Below are positions 15,758 to 24,512 of a DNA stretch of 64,000 bases, one piece after another. The notes under the pieces were generated by a model. The model was not told the DNA's origin and did no database searches. It saw nothing but the letters and a program-made list of their open reading frames with translations. Origin of the DNA: Micromonospora sp. WMMD1102 (GTDB taxonomy: Bacteria; Actinomycetota; Actinomycetes; Mycobacteriales; Micromonosporaceae); the NCBI RefSeq assembly GCF_029626265.1, contig NZ_JARUBN010000001.1:3162001-3226000 (forward strand), in the 5' to 3' direction. Made by a program: the position numbers and the translations under genes. Each line of letters opens with the position of its first letter. The stretch's first letter is position 1.

Positions 15758-18502
15758 TCACAGCACCTCCAGGGCGAGGGCCGCAGCCTCGGTACGGGTG
15801 CGGGCGCCCAGTTTGCGCATCCCGGACCGGACATGGGTCTCCACCGTCTCGGCGGATATACCCAGCCGGCCGGCGATGCGTCGGGTCGGCTCGCCGGCGG
15901 CGACCAGCCGGAGCACCTCACGTTCCCGGTCGGTGAGGTCGCCGTCCGCCCGGGCCCCCCGGACGTCGCGGCGTACGGCGTGCCGGCGCAGCGCCCGACG
16001 GATCCGGCCAAGCAGCACCACCAGTCCGGCCCGCTCGGCGCGTTCCTCGGCGGCCAGCAGTGCCGGGACGCCACGGGCCGGGTCCGGCTCGTGCAGCCCG
16101 GCGGCGAGCAGGCAGCGCACCTCCTCCCGGGCCGCCAGGTCCCGCCAGCCGTCGGCGGCCCGGGTGAAACCGGCCGGGTCGCCGCCCGGGGTGTCCCAGG
16201 CGGCCAGCGTCTGGCGCACCGGTGCCGGGCCGGACCCGACGGCGGTCACCGCCCCGTCGGGCGAACCGGCGCTACCGCCGGCACCGTCGTAGCCGGCCCA
16301 CCGGGCGGTGATCTGCCGCAGCCCGTCGACCAGCGGCGGGCCGCCGGTCGGTGATCCGGCGGCCTGGTCCGGTTGGCCGTCGAGCCAGGCCGCCTCCCGG
16401 CGGACCCAGTCGAGCAGCGCGTCGGCTCCGGCGGAGCCACCGGTGGTGGTCGCCGCCAGCCGGGACCGGGCCGGGCCGAGCAGGCCGCCGTCGGCCTCGA
16501 CGAGGCTGGCGGCGGCGACCGCGTAGCCGCGGGCCACGGCAGGCAGGGTCCGGTCGGTCAGGTCACCGGCCCGGCGCAGCGCCTCGTCGGACCCGAACAC
16601 CTGGTCGGGGTCGAGGTGCCGATCGGGCTGCGGCGACTGGTCCTGGCCGGAGGTGGACTGGTCGGGGCCGGAAGCGGGCTCGCCGGGGCCGAGGGGCTGG
16701 TCGGATTCGGAGCTGGGCCGGCCGCCGCGCAGCGCCGCGCACCAGAGCCGGGCGGCCAGGAACCGGGTCTGCCAGCTGTAGGCGAGGTCGGCCGCGCAGG
16801 CCAGCTCGGCTGCCCGGGCGGCCCGCCCGGCCTCGCCGAGCCGGCCGTCGGCGAGCAGCGTCTCGACCAGCAGCCAGGCACTCCACCGGGCGGAGAGCGG
16901 GTCACCGGCCGCACCCGCCGTCGCGGCGGCCGAGGCGAGCGCCGGTTCCCAGCCGGCCGCCCGGTTCGCGGCGCCGACCGCCGCCAGCGCGGCCCGCAGG
17001 CCCGGATGCGCCGGTTCGGCACCGTGCCGGGCGGTGATCCGGGCGGCGGTACGGGCCGCTCCGGCCGGATCGGCGTCGAGCTGGGCGAGCAGCACCACCC
17101 GGTCCCGGGCGGCGAGCTGGTCACCGGTGGCCGAGTCCGGGATCCGGGCCACCGTCGAGCTGGCGCCGGCCAGGTCACCGAGCTGCACCAGCGCCTCCGC
17201 CCGGAGCAGTTCCGCGTCGACGCCGAGCGGGCTGACGGTGGTCAGTACCCGGGCCGCGGACCGGGGCCGGCCGCAGGCCAACGCCGCCCGGGCGGCGTCG
17301 AGCCGGACCGCCGGGGACGGCTCGACGCCGGGCAGCGTGCAGGCCAGCAGCAGCAGGTCGGCGCGGGCCCCGGCGCTGTCGACGTCCGCCGCCACCGCCA
17401 GCGCCTGCCGGTACGCCGCCGCGCCGTCCCCGGCCGCCGCCAGGTGCCGGACCGCCTCGTCGGCGGGTACCAGCTCGGCGAGCCGGCGGTGCAGTCCCTG
17501 CCGGCCGGCCTCGTCGAGCAGCCCGGCGGCGACCTCGGCGACGTACGGCGACACCGGGGCGACCAGCCCGGCGCCGCCCTGCCCGACGGTCACCAGCCCG
17601 GCGGCGTGCAGCTCCTCGACCCCGGTGCCGAGCACGCTCGCCGGTGCCGGCCGGCCGAGCAGCCCGAGCGCGGCCATCGTCGTCCGGGCCGGCCGGGTGA
17701 GGTCGGCCAGGACCGCCGCCACGGCGTAGCCAACCTGCTCGACGTCGCGGTCCGCCGGCTCCGGTCGCCGCTGCCCGGCACCGCCGGGTCGGGGCGGCGG
17801 CACCGGCCAGGCCGGGGCGGGCCGCTGGGCGGCGGCCTGGCGGGTCAGGGTGACCACCGCCAGCGGGACCCCGCCGGCCCGCCGGACCAGCTCGGCGACG
17901 GTCGCCGGGCCGAGCCCAGGGCCGATCCGCCCGGCCAGCGCGGTCGCCGACGCCGGGGACAGCGGCGGCACCGCCAGCCAGCCGGACGCGACGGAGCGCA
18001 GCGCCGCCACCGCCGCGTCCGGCAGCCGGTGCGGGGTACGCAGCGCGACCGCGATCCGGCAGTGCGCCGCCAGCGGCACCAGGGCGGCGAGGGTGGCCGG
18101 ATCGACCCACTGGAGATCGTCCAGGAGCAGCAGGCCGGCGCGTACCCGGGAGCGGACCGCCTCGGCGAGCAGCGCTGGGTCGTGGCCGGGCAGCCGGACC
18201 CGGACCGCGCGGGCCAGCGCCAACGCCGGCTCGCCGGGCAGGCTGGCCAGGCCGCCACCGGCGAAGACCGGTCCCCGGAAGGCGGCGCCGAGCCGGTGCA
18301 GCGCGGTGCTCCGCCCGCCGCCGGGTCCACTGTGCAGCACCACCAGGCCGGGGCTGGTGAGCAGCCCGGAGCCGACCGCGACGACGTCTGCCCCGGCGGT
18401 GCCCGGGGCGGGCACGTCGGCGCCGCCCTCGACACGCCGGGCCTCCGGCGGCCCCGCGGGCCGGAACTGGTCGGGCAGATCCCCGACCGACGCGTGCCGC
18501 AC
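15758..18502 (-). CDS. Large ATP-binding LuxR-family (LAL) transcriptional regulator
   Basis: This 914-aa protein has the LAL layout. An N-terminal AAA-type ATPase carries a Walker A-like GPGGGRST at about residues 59-66 and Walker B GLLLLDDLQWVD near residue 125. A long alpha-helical, TPR-like middle follows, and a C-terminal LuxR HTH with LTDREREVLRLVAAGEPTRR and LGISAETVETHVRSGMRKLG. The Walker A lysine is replaced by Arg, which would be expected to weaken ATP hydrolysis. A low-complexity Ser/Gln/Pro/Asp insert lies near 16600-16720. It is divergent from the dynamin operon, which it could regulate. Confidence 0.88.
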   Translation of the reverse strand: MRHASVGDLPDQFRPAGPPEARRVEGGADVPAPGTAGADVVAVGSGLLTSPGLVVLHSGPGGGRSTALHRLGAAFRGPVFAGGGLASLPGEPALALARAVRVRLPGHDPALLAEAVRSRVRAGLLLLDDLQWVDPATLAALVPLAAHCRIAVALRTPHRLPDAAVAALRSVASGWLAVPPLSPASATALAGRIGPGLGPATVAELVRRAGGVPLAVVTLTRQAAAQRPAPAWPVPPPRPGGAGQRRPEPADRDVEQVGYAVAAVLADLTRPARTTMAALGLLGRPAPASVLGTGVEELHAAGLVTVGQGGAGLVAPVSPYVAEVAAGLLDEAGRQGLHRRLAELVPADEAVRHLAAAGDGAAAYRQALAVAADVDSAGARADLLLLACTLPGVEPSPAVRLDAARAALACGRPRSAARVLTTVSPLGVDAELLRAEALVQLGDLAGASSTVARIPDSATGDQLAARDRVVLLAQLDADPAGAARTAARITARHGAEPAHPGLRAALAAVGAANRAAGWEPALASAAATAGAAGDPLSARWSAWLLVETLLADGRLGEAGRAARAAELACAADLAYSWQTRFLAARLWCAALRGGRPSSESDQPLGPGEPASGPDQSTSGQDQSPQPDRHLDPDQVFGSDEALRRAGDLTDRTLPAVARGYAVAAASLVEADGGLLGPARSRLAATTTGGSAGADALLDWVRREAAWLDGQPDQAAGSPTGGPPLVDGLRQITARWAGYDGAGGSAGSPDGAVTAVGSGPAPVRQTLAAWDTPGGDPAGFTRAADGWRDLAAREEVRCLLAAGLHEPDPARGVPALLAAEERAERAGLVVLLGRIRRALRRHAVRRDVRGARADGDLTDREREVLRLVAAGEPTRRIAGRLGISAETVETHVRSGMRKLGARTRTEAAALALEVL

Positions 18503-18648
18503 TGGTCCTCCCCCGCCCGGGTCGACGCCGCACCACCGTGCGCCGACGGTGGCACGAACATGGGATCCTGCGCCGGCAGGATATTCGTAGTGTGATGTCC
18601 GGCAGGGGCGGCCCGCCCCGCCGTCGTGTCGGAAAGAAAGCAGACGAG

Positions 18649-18705
18649 ATGAGCGTGCGCCACCGCCGGGTTCCTGCCATTGTCGCCGACCGCACCGCCG
18701 GCTGA
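18649..18705 (+). CDS. Possible 18-aa leader ORF of the dynamin operon
   Basis: An ATG at 18649, preceded by purine-rich AGAAAGCAGACGAG, opens an 18-codon frame (MSVRHRRVPAIVADRTAG) whose stop lies 6 nt before the ATG of the first dynamin gene. The dynamin start itself has only a weak SD, so translation could be coupled to this leader. Very short ORFs arise easily by chance, so confidence is low. Confidence 0.3.
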   Translation: MSVRHRRVPAIVADRTAG

Positions 18706-18711
18706 CGAGCG

Positions 18712-20229
18712 ATGGGAGCAGGTCCGCTCAGCGCCCGGGTCGCCGGCCTCTGCGACGAGGTCGGTCCGCGACTCGGTGCGGCGACCGGGACCCGGGTGTC
18801 GGGGGTACGTCGCCGGCTCGACGAGCCGCTGCGGGTGGCGATCGCCGGACGACTCAAGGCCGGCAAGTCGACGCTCGTCAACGCGCTGATCGGCCGGCGG
18901 GTGGCGCCGACCGAGGTCGGCGAGTGCACCCGGGTCGTCACCCAGTTCCGCTACGGCACCGCCGACCGGGTCGACGTGGTCCGCCGGGACGGCAGCCGGC
19001 TCAGCCTGCCGCTGGACGACTCCGGCATGATCCCGCAGCGGCTCGGCGTGCCGCGTGCCGAGATCTCCTACGTGGACGTCACGCTCACCAGTGACCACCT
19101 GCGGGAGCTGACCGTACTGGACACCCCCGGGCTCGCCTCGACGAACACCTCGGTCAGCGCGGGTGCCCGCCGGCTGCTCTTCGAGGCCGCCACCGCCCCG
19201 GTCGACGACAACATCGACGACGACTCCGCCGGCGCGATCGCCGGCGCCGAGGCGATCGTCTACGTCTTCACCCAGTCGGTCCGGGACGACGACGTGGCCG
19301 CGCTGGAGGCGTTCCGGTCGGTCTCGGCCCGGCTGGCCAGCAATCCGATCAACTCGTTGGGGCTGTTCAACAAGGTGGACAAGCTGGTCGGCGGGGCGGC
19401 CGACCCGTGGCCGGTGGCCGGCCCGCTGGCCGCCGACCAGACCGGGGTGTTGCGCCGGGTGGTCTCCGAGGTGGTGCCGGTGGTCGGGCTGCTGGCCGAG
19501 ACGACCGAGGCCGGCCGGCTGACCGCCGCCGACTGCGAGGCGCTGCGGACGCTGGCCGGGCTGCCGGTCGCCGAACGGGTGCTGCTGCTCGCCTCGGTGG
19601 ACCTGTTCACCTCCCGGGACTGCCCGGTTCCCCGCGAGCAGCGGGAGCGGCTGCTGCGGCTGCTCGACCTCTACGGCATCGGTTTCGCGATCGCCCAGTT
19701 CGCCACCCGGCCGCAGCTGGCCAGCGGTGAGCTGGTGCGGCTGCTCTTCGCCGCGTCCGGGTTCCCCCGGCTGCGCAACACCCTCGACCAGGCGTTCCGC
19801 TGGCGCACCGACGCGATCAAGGCCGGCTGGGGACTCTCCACCCTGGAGAAGCTGGCCAGCCACGCTCCGCACCCGCAGGAGCGGGAGCTGCTGCGGGACG
19901 CGATCGAGCAGGTGTTGCAGCAGCCGGAGTACCACCGTCTCCGGCTGCTGGAGGTGGCCCAGCTGGTCAGTTCCGGCTCGGTGGAGCTGCCGGAGCCGAT
20001 GGAGCAGGAGCTGACCCGGCTGGCGCTCTCCACCGACCCGCGCTGGATCCTGAGCCTGCCGGCCGCCGCCACCGAGCAGTTGACCCGGGCCGCGCTGGAG
20101 GCCGCCACCCGGTGGCGGGTGTACGCGGTCGCCGGGGCGAGCCCGGCACAGTCCCGGGTGGCGCAGGTGGCCCACCGCGGCTTCTTCCTGCTCTCCCAGC
20201 GGGTACGCGCCGAGGGGCTTCCCCGGTGA
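18712..20229 (+). CDS. Dynamin-like GTPase (first of pair)
   Basis: This 505-aa protein has a complete GTPase domain: P-loop GRLKAGKST at residue 46, a G2 region around PTEVGECTRVVT, G3 LDTPGLAST and G4 NKVD in GLFNKVDKLVGG. The rest is helical, and no clear transmembrane hairpin is visible. Tandem dynamin-like proteins in bacteria (for example Streptomyces DynA/DynB) form hetero-oligomers that remodel membranes at division septa. A similar role is inferred. Its stop overlaps the start of the next gene as GTGA, indicating translational coupling. Confidence 0.88.
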   Translation: MGAGPLSARVAGLCDEVGPRLGAATGTRVSGVRRRLDEPLRVAIAGRLKAGKSTLVNALIGRRVAPTEVGECTRVVTQFRYGTADRVDVVRRDGSRLSLPLDDSGMIPQRLGVPRAEISYVDVTLTSDHLRELTVLDTPGLASTNTSVSAGARRLLFEAATAPVDDNIDDDSAGAIAGAEAIVYVFTQSVRDDDVAALEAFRSVSARLASNPINSLGLFNKVDKLVGGAADPWPVAGPLAADQTGVLRRVVSEVVPVVGLLAETTEAGRLTAADCEALRTLAGLPVAERVLLLASVDLFTSRDCPVPREQRERLLRLLDLYGIGFAIAQFATRPQLASGELVRLLFAASGFPRLRNTLDQAFRWRTDAIKAGWGLSTLEKLASHAPHPQERELLRDAIEQVLQQPEYHRLRLLEVAQLVSSGSVELPEPMEQELTRLALSTDPRWILSLPAAATEQLTRAALEAATRWRVYAVAGASPAQSRVAQVAHRGFFLLSQRVRAEGLPR

Positions 20230-22148
20230 CCGCCGGCCGTACCGCCGCCGGGGACGGCGGGGCCGCCGCGCCGGCCGCACGCGGCGGCGGGGACCCGGAG
20301 GCGGCGCTCGGCGCGGCGTTGTCCGGTGCCGTCGACGGTGGGCTGGCGTTCCTGCGCAAGGTCGCCCCGGACGCCGCCGCCGAGGTCGACACGCTGCGCC
20401 GCCAGGTGGTGACCCGCCCCTCGGTGGTGGTGGTCGGCGAGACGAAGCGGGGCAAGAGTTCCCTGGTCAACGCGCTGGTCGGGGTGCCGGGGCTGTCGCC
20501 GGTGGACGTCGCCGCCGCCACCTGCTGTTATCTGGAGCTGGTGCCCGGTCCGCAGCCGGGTGCGCGGGCGTTCCTGCCGGGTCGGGCCGAGCCGGTGCCG
20601 CTGCGGGTGGCGGACCTGCGTGACTGGGCCACCCCGCTGGGCCGGCTGCCGGACGACCAGCGCCCGCCCCGGCACATCGAGGTGACGCACCCGGCGCCGC
20701 TGTTGCAGTACCTGAGTCTGGTCGACACGCCGGGGACCGGCGGGCTGGATCCGGCACATGCCCAGATCGCCCTGGACGCGGCGGCCCGGGCCACCGCGTT
20801 GCTCTTCGTCGTCGACGCCGCCGCCCCGTTCGCCCAGCCGGAACTCGACTTCCTCGTCGAGGCGAGCAAGCGGGTCAACCTGGTGGTCTTCGCGCTGACC
20901 AAGACCGACGCGTACCCGGGCTGGCGGACGATCCTGGCCGACAACCGGGCACAGTTGCAGGCCCACGCACCCCGGTTCGGCGGCGCGTCGTGGTTCCCGG
21001 TCTCGGCCCGGCTGGCGGAGCTGGCCCGGACGATGCCGGCGGAGGCGGCCGGCGAACTGATCCGGCAGTCCCGGATCGCGCAGTTGCAGCATGCCCTGAT
21101 CGGGGTCGCCGGCCGGGGTCACCTGCTGCGGCAGGCGAACCTCCTGCGCACGGTACGCAGCGAACTGGTCCGGTACGACCTGGAACTCGGTGACCGGCTG
21201 CGGGCCGCCGACCCCGACCCGGCCGACAGGCACCGGATCAAGCAGGACCGGGCGGCGCTGGCGGCGCGCAAGCGTACCGAGTCGCGGCAGTGGTCGCTGG
21301 CGTTGAGTACCGAGACGCAGCGGGCCCGGGTGGAGGCGACCGGGCTGCTGCGCGGCTATGTCGGCGGCCTCCAGACGGAGTTCCTGAACCGGATCGACCG
21401 GGCCCGGGGCGAGGAGCTGAAGGGGCTGCCGCAGCGGGTCGACGAAGCGCTGCACGCGCTGTCGGTCCGGCTCTCCGACGACCTGGAGGTGCGGTTCCGG
21501 CAGGTGGGCGCCCGGGTCCTCGCCGAGGTGTTCCAGCCCGACGAGCTGCGGTTCGTGCTCGGCCGGCTGAACGCGACGCTGCGGCACGCGCTGGCCGGCA
21601 AGCCCCGCCGGGACGGCGGCGGGCCGGACAACATGATGATCGCCATGTCGGCCGGGTCGATGGCGTTCCTGGCCGGCCGGAGCGCGATGGCCGGCGCGTC
21701 GGCGCTCGGCGCGGGCGCGCTGGTCGGCGGCAGCCTGCTGATACCGTTCGCCGGGCTCGGCCTGGGACTCGCCGCAGGCGGCTTCGTGCTGTACCGGCGC
21801 CGGGTGCAGACCGACCGGCAGCAGGCCCGGATCTGGCTGCGGGAGGTGGTCGCCGACGCCCGGGCCGCGCTGTCGGACGAGATCACCAACCGGTTCACCG
21901 ACCTCCAGTACGCCCTGACCCTGGCCCTGGACGACGCGATCGAGCGGCGGCTGCGGCAACTCGACGAGCGGATCGCCGAAATCGACGCGGCGGCGGCCGA
22001 GGACACCGCCGTACGGGCCCGGCGCCGGGCCGCCACCCAGGCGGCCCGGGAGACCGTCCGGGCCCGGGTCAAACAGGTCGACGAGGTGCTGGTGCGGGCC
22101 CGGACGCTGGCCCCGGCCACCGGTGCGCGAGGGCGGGACGATGACTGA
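20226..22148 (+). CDS. Dynamin-like GTPase with membrane hairpin (second of pair)
   Basis: From the GTG at 20226 the protein is 640 aa. The GTPase motifs are GETKRGKSS (G1), LVDTPGTGG (G3) and LTKTDAYPG (G4). A hydrophobic double segment lies near residues 475-520 (MAFLAGRSAMAGASALGAGA and LVGGSLLIPFAGLGLGLAAG), consistent with a membrane paddle. A long charged helical C-terminus follows (RRLRQLDERIAEIDAAAAED). It overlaps the upstream GTPase by 4 nt, and the next gene starts inside its 3' end, so the three form one operon. This is probably the membrane-anchored partner. Confidence 0.88.
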   Translation: MTAGRTAAGDGGAAAPAARGGGDPEAALGAALSGAVDGGLAFLRKVAPDAAAEVDTLRRQVVTRPSVVVVGETKRGKSSLVNALVGVPGLSPVDVAAATCCYLELVPGPQPGARAFLPGRAEPVPLRVADLRDWATPLGRLPDDQRPPRHIEVTHPAPLLQYLSLVDTPGTGGLDPAHAQIALDAAARATALLFVVDAAAPFAQPELDFLVEASKRVNLVVFALTKTDAYPGWRTILADNRAQLQAHAPRFGGASWFPVSARLAELARTMPAEAAGELIRQSRIAQLQHALIGVAGRGHLLRQANLLRTVRSELVRYDLELGDRLRAADPDPADRHRIKQDRAALAARKRTESRQWSLALSTETQRARVEATGLLRGYVGGLQTEFLNRIDRARGEELKGLPQRVDEALHALSVRLSDDLEVRFRQVGARVLAEVFQPDELRFVLGRLNATLRHALAGKPRRDGGGPDNMMIAMSAGSMAFLAGRSAMAGASALGAGALVGGSLLIPFAGLGLGLAAGGFVLYRRRVQTDRQQARIWLREVVADARAALSDEITNRFTDLQYALTLALDDAIERRLRQLDERIAEIDAAAAEDTAVRARRRAATQAARETVRARVKQVDEVLVRARTLAPATGARGRDDD

Positions 22149-22818
22149 CTACTGGGGCGGCTGGTCCGCCGACCAGCCGGACTTCGACGGGCCGCGGGAC
22201 GGCGGCCCGGACGAGACGGACCTCGGCGAGCCGGGTCCGGGCTCCTCCGACGTCGACTATCCGGTGCAGGGATTCGGCGACGCGGACCCCGGACCGGGGT
22301 TCGGCGAGGCGGATCCCGGACTGCCCGGGGCGGGCGGCGACCCGTCGTTGCCGCTCGGTTACGAGGACCTGCCCGTCGGGCCGGCCGGCGACCCGTACGC
22401 CGAGACCGACCCGTACCCGGCGCAGGAGTCCGGGTTCGGGCCGGCCGGCGATCCGGAGGTGCCCGCCGAGGCCGGTTTCGGTGCGGCCGACCCGCCGGTC
22501 GGCGCCGACCCGGACCTGCACCCGTACGCCGAGAGCGGGCCGGCCTGGTGGGCACCGGCCGAACCGGCCGAGTTCGGCGAACCGCCGGAGCCGGTCGACG
22601 GCTTCCCGTGGGCCGATCCGGCCCTGCTCGGCCAGCCGGTCGACGCCGCCGTGCCACCGCCGCCCGCAGCGGACGCCGGAAGTGTCGACCCGGCCGGGCT
22701 CGCCGGGTACGCCGGCGAGGAGTTGCCGGCCGACGGCGACGCCTGGACGGCGCTGACCGCCTCCGACGACCCGGCGACGAGTACGCTTGCCCGGTTCTGG
22801 TTGCCGGACGAGCGCTGA
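22141..22818 (+). CDS. Acidic low-complexity protein of the dynamin operon
   Basis: This 225-aa protein is strongly acidic and rich in Gly, Pro, Asp and Glu. It has repeated short blocks such as GFGDADPGPGFGEADPGLPG, then a Pro/Ala-rich stretch and a short ordered-looking C-terminus (TSTLARFWLPDER). No domain, signal peptide or membrane helix is seen, and it is probably intrinsically disordered. The ATG at 22141 overlaps the end of the second dynamin gene by 8 nt. Tight coupling suggests a dedicated partner or regulator of the GTPase pair. Its function is not recognised. Confidence 0.75.
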   Translation: MTDYWGGWSADQPDFDGPRDGGPDETDLGEPGPGSSDVDYPVQGFGDADPGPGFGEADPGLPGAGGDPSLPLGYEDLPVGPAGDPYAETDPYPAQESGFGPAGDPEVPAEAGFGAADPPVGADPDLHPYAESGPAWWAPAEPAEFGEPPEPVDGFPWADPALLGQPVDAAVPPPPAADAGSVDPAGLAGYAGEELPADGDAWTALTASDDPATSTLARFWLPDER

Positions 22819-22930
22819 GGAACACCCGGCCTGCCGCCCTGCTGTGCCGGTCCGTGCGCTCCTCCGACGCCGGCACGGGAACTGGCACCGGCCGAAGCTT
22901 TCGCAAGGCCCAGACGGAAGTGAGCGACAG

Positions 22931-24397
22931 ATGGCGGAGACGACGAGTGGTGGCACCCGCGCCACGGCCCAGATCGGGGTGACCGGGCTCGCGGTGATGG
23001 GCCGCAACCTGGCCCGCAACCTGGCCCGGCACGGTCACCGGGTGGCGGTGCACAACCGGTCGCCGGAGCGGACCCGGAGCCTGGTCGCCGAGCACGGTGA
23101 CGAGGGGACGTTCGTGCCGAGCGAGTCGCTGGCCGACTTCGTCGCATCCCTGGAGCGGCCCCGTGCCGTCATCGTGATGGTGAAGGCGGGCGCACCCACC
23201 GACGCCGTCATCGACGAGCTGGTCCCGCTGCTCGAAGCCGACGACATCGTGATCGACGCCGGCAACGCGCACTTCGCCGACACCCGGCGCCGGGAGGAGA
23301 CGCTGCGCGAGCACGGGCTGCACTTCGTCGGCACCGGCGTCTCCGGCGGCGAGGAGGGTGCGCTGCTCGGGCCGAGCATCATGCCGGGCGGTTCCGTCGA
23401 GGCGTACCGGAAGCTCGGGCCGATCTTCGAGTCGATCGCCGCCCAGGTGGACGGGGTGCCGTGCTGCGCCCACGTCGGGCCGGACGGCGCCGGGCACTTC
23501 GTCAAGATGGTGCACAACGGCATCGAGTACGCCGACATGCAGCTCATCGCCGAGGCGTACGACCTGCTCCGGGAGCGGCTCGACGCCACTCCGGCCGAGA
23601 TCGGCAAGATCTTCGCCGGCTGGAACGAGGGCGACCTGGAGTCGTTCCTGATCGAGATCACCGCCGACGTGCTCGGACACGTCGACGCCCGCACCGGCAG
23701 GGCTTTCGTCGACGTCGTGCAGGACCGGGCCGAGCAGAAGGGCACCGGCCGGTGGACGGTGCAGAGCGCGCTCGACCTGGGGGTGCCGATCACCGGGATC
23801 GCCGAGGCGACGTTCGCCCGTTCGCTGTCCGGGCACGCCGACCAGCGGGACGCGGCGGCCCGGGCGTACGCGGACGCGGGTGGCGAGGCGCCGACCGGTG
23901 ACGTCGACCGGGACGCCTTCGTCGAGGACGTCCGCAAGGCGCTGTACGCGTCGAAGATCGTCGCGTACGCGCAGGGCTTCGACCAGATCCGGGCCGGCAG
24001 CCAGGAGTACGGCTGGGACGTCGACCCGGCGGCGCTGGCCACCATCTGGCGGGGCGGCTGCATCATCCGGGCCCGGTTCCTCAACCGCATCCGGGAGGCG
24101 TACGACGCCGACCCGGACCTGCCGACCCTGCTGGTGGCGCCGTACTTCGTGCGAGGCGTCGCGGACAGCGTCGCCAGCTGGCGGCGGGTGGTCAGTTACG
24201 CCGCCCAGGCCGGCGTGCCCGCCCCGGCCTTCGGCTCCTCGCTGTCCTACTACGACGGCCTGCGCCGGAACCGGCTGCCGGCCGCGCTGATCCAGGGCCT
24301 GCGGGACAACTTCGGGGCGCACACCTACCAGCGGGTCGACGCCGAGGGGTCCTTCCACACCCGGTGGGCCGGCGACCGCGCCGAGTCCCCGGCCTGA
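22931..24397 (+). CDS. gnd: 6-phosphogluconate dehydrogenase, decarboxylating
   Basis: This 488-aa enzyme of the oxidative pentose-phosphate pathway converts 6-phosphogluconate and NADP+ to ribulose-5-phosphate, CO2 and NADPH. Motifs: IGVTGLAVMGRNLARNLARH (Rossmann, NADP binding), the substrate/catalytic region GTGVSGGEEGALLGPSIMPG with conserved Ser-Gly-Gly, the catalytic-lysine motif GHFVKMVHNGIEY, and the C-terminal SLSYYDGLRRNRLPAALIQG and GAHTYQRVD. Full length. The ATG at 22931 begins MAETTSGG. It lies 112 bp after the dynamin operon. Confidence 0.96.
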   Translation: MAETTSGGTRATAQIGVTGLAVMGRNLARNLARHGHRVAVHNRSPERTRSLVAEHGDEGTFVPSESLADFVASLERPRAVIVMVKAGAPTDAVIDELVPLLEADDIVIDAGNAHFADTRRREETLREHGLHFVGTGVSGGEEGALLGPSIMPGGSVEAYRKLGPIFESIAAQVDGVPCCAHVGPDGAGHFVKMVHNGIEYADMQLIAEAYDLLRERLDATPAEIGKIFAGWNEGDLESFLIEITADVLGHVDARTGRAFVDVVQDRAEQKGTGRWTVQSALDLGVPITGIAEATFARSLSGHADQRDAAARAYADAGGEAPTGDVDRDAFVEDVRKALYASKIVAYAQGFDQIRAGSQEYGWDVDPAALATIWRGGCIIRARFLNRIREAYDADPDLPTLLVAPYFVRGVADSVASWRRVVSYAAQAGVPAPAFGSSLSYYDGLRRNRLPAALIQGLRDNFGAHTYQRVDAEGSFHTRWAGDRAESPA

Positions 24398-24512
24398 CCC
24401 GGCCGGCGGCCGGGGCCGGCCGGCACACGGACGGCTCCCGGCCGCCGACCCGAGCCGGGGCGCCGGCCCCGGGCCGAACCCCGGTCAGCCGGATCCCGGC
24501 CGGGCCCCGAGG

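Noticed and set aside
15178..18595. Long plus-strand ORFs opposite the LAL regulator
   Set aside because: Gly/Arg/Ala-rich antisense frames with no domain; the minus-strand LAL is clear.
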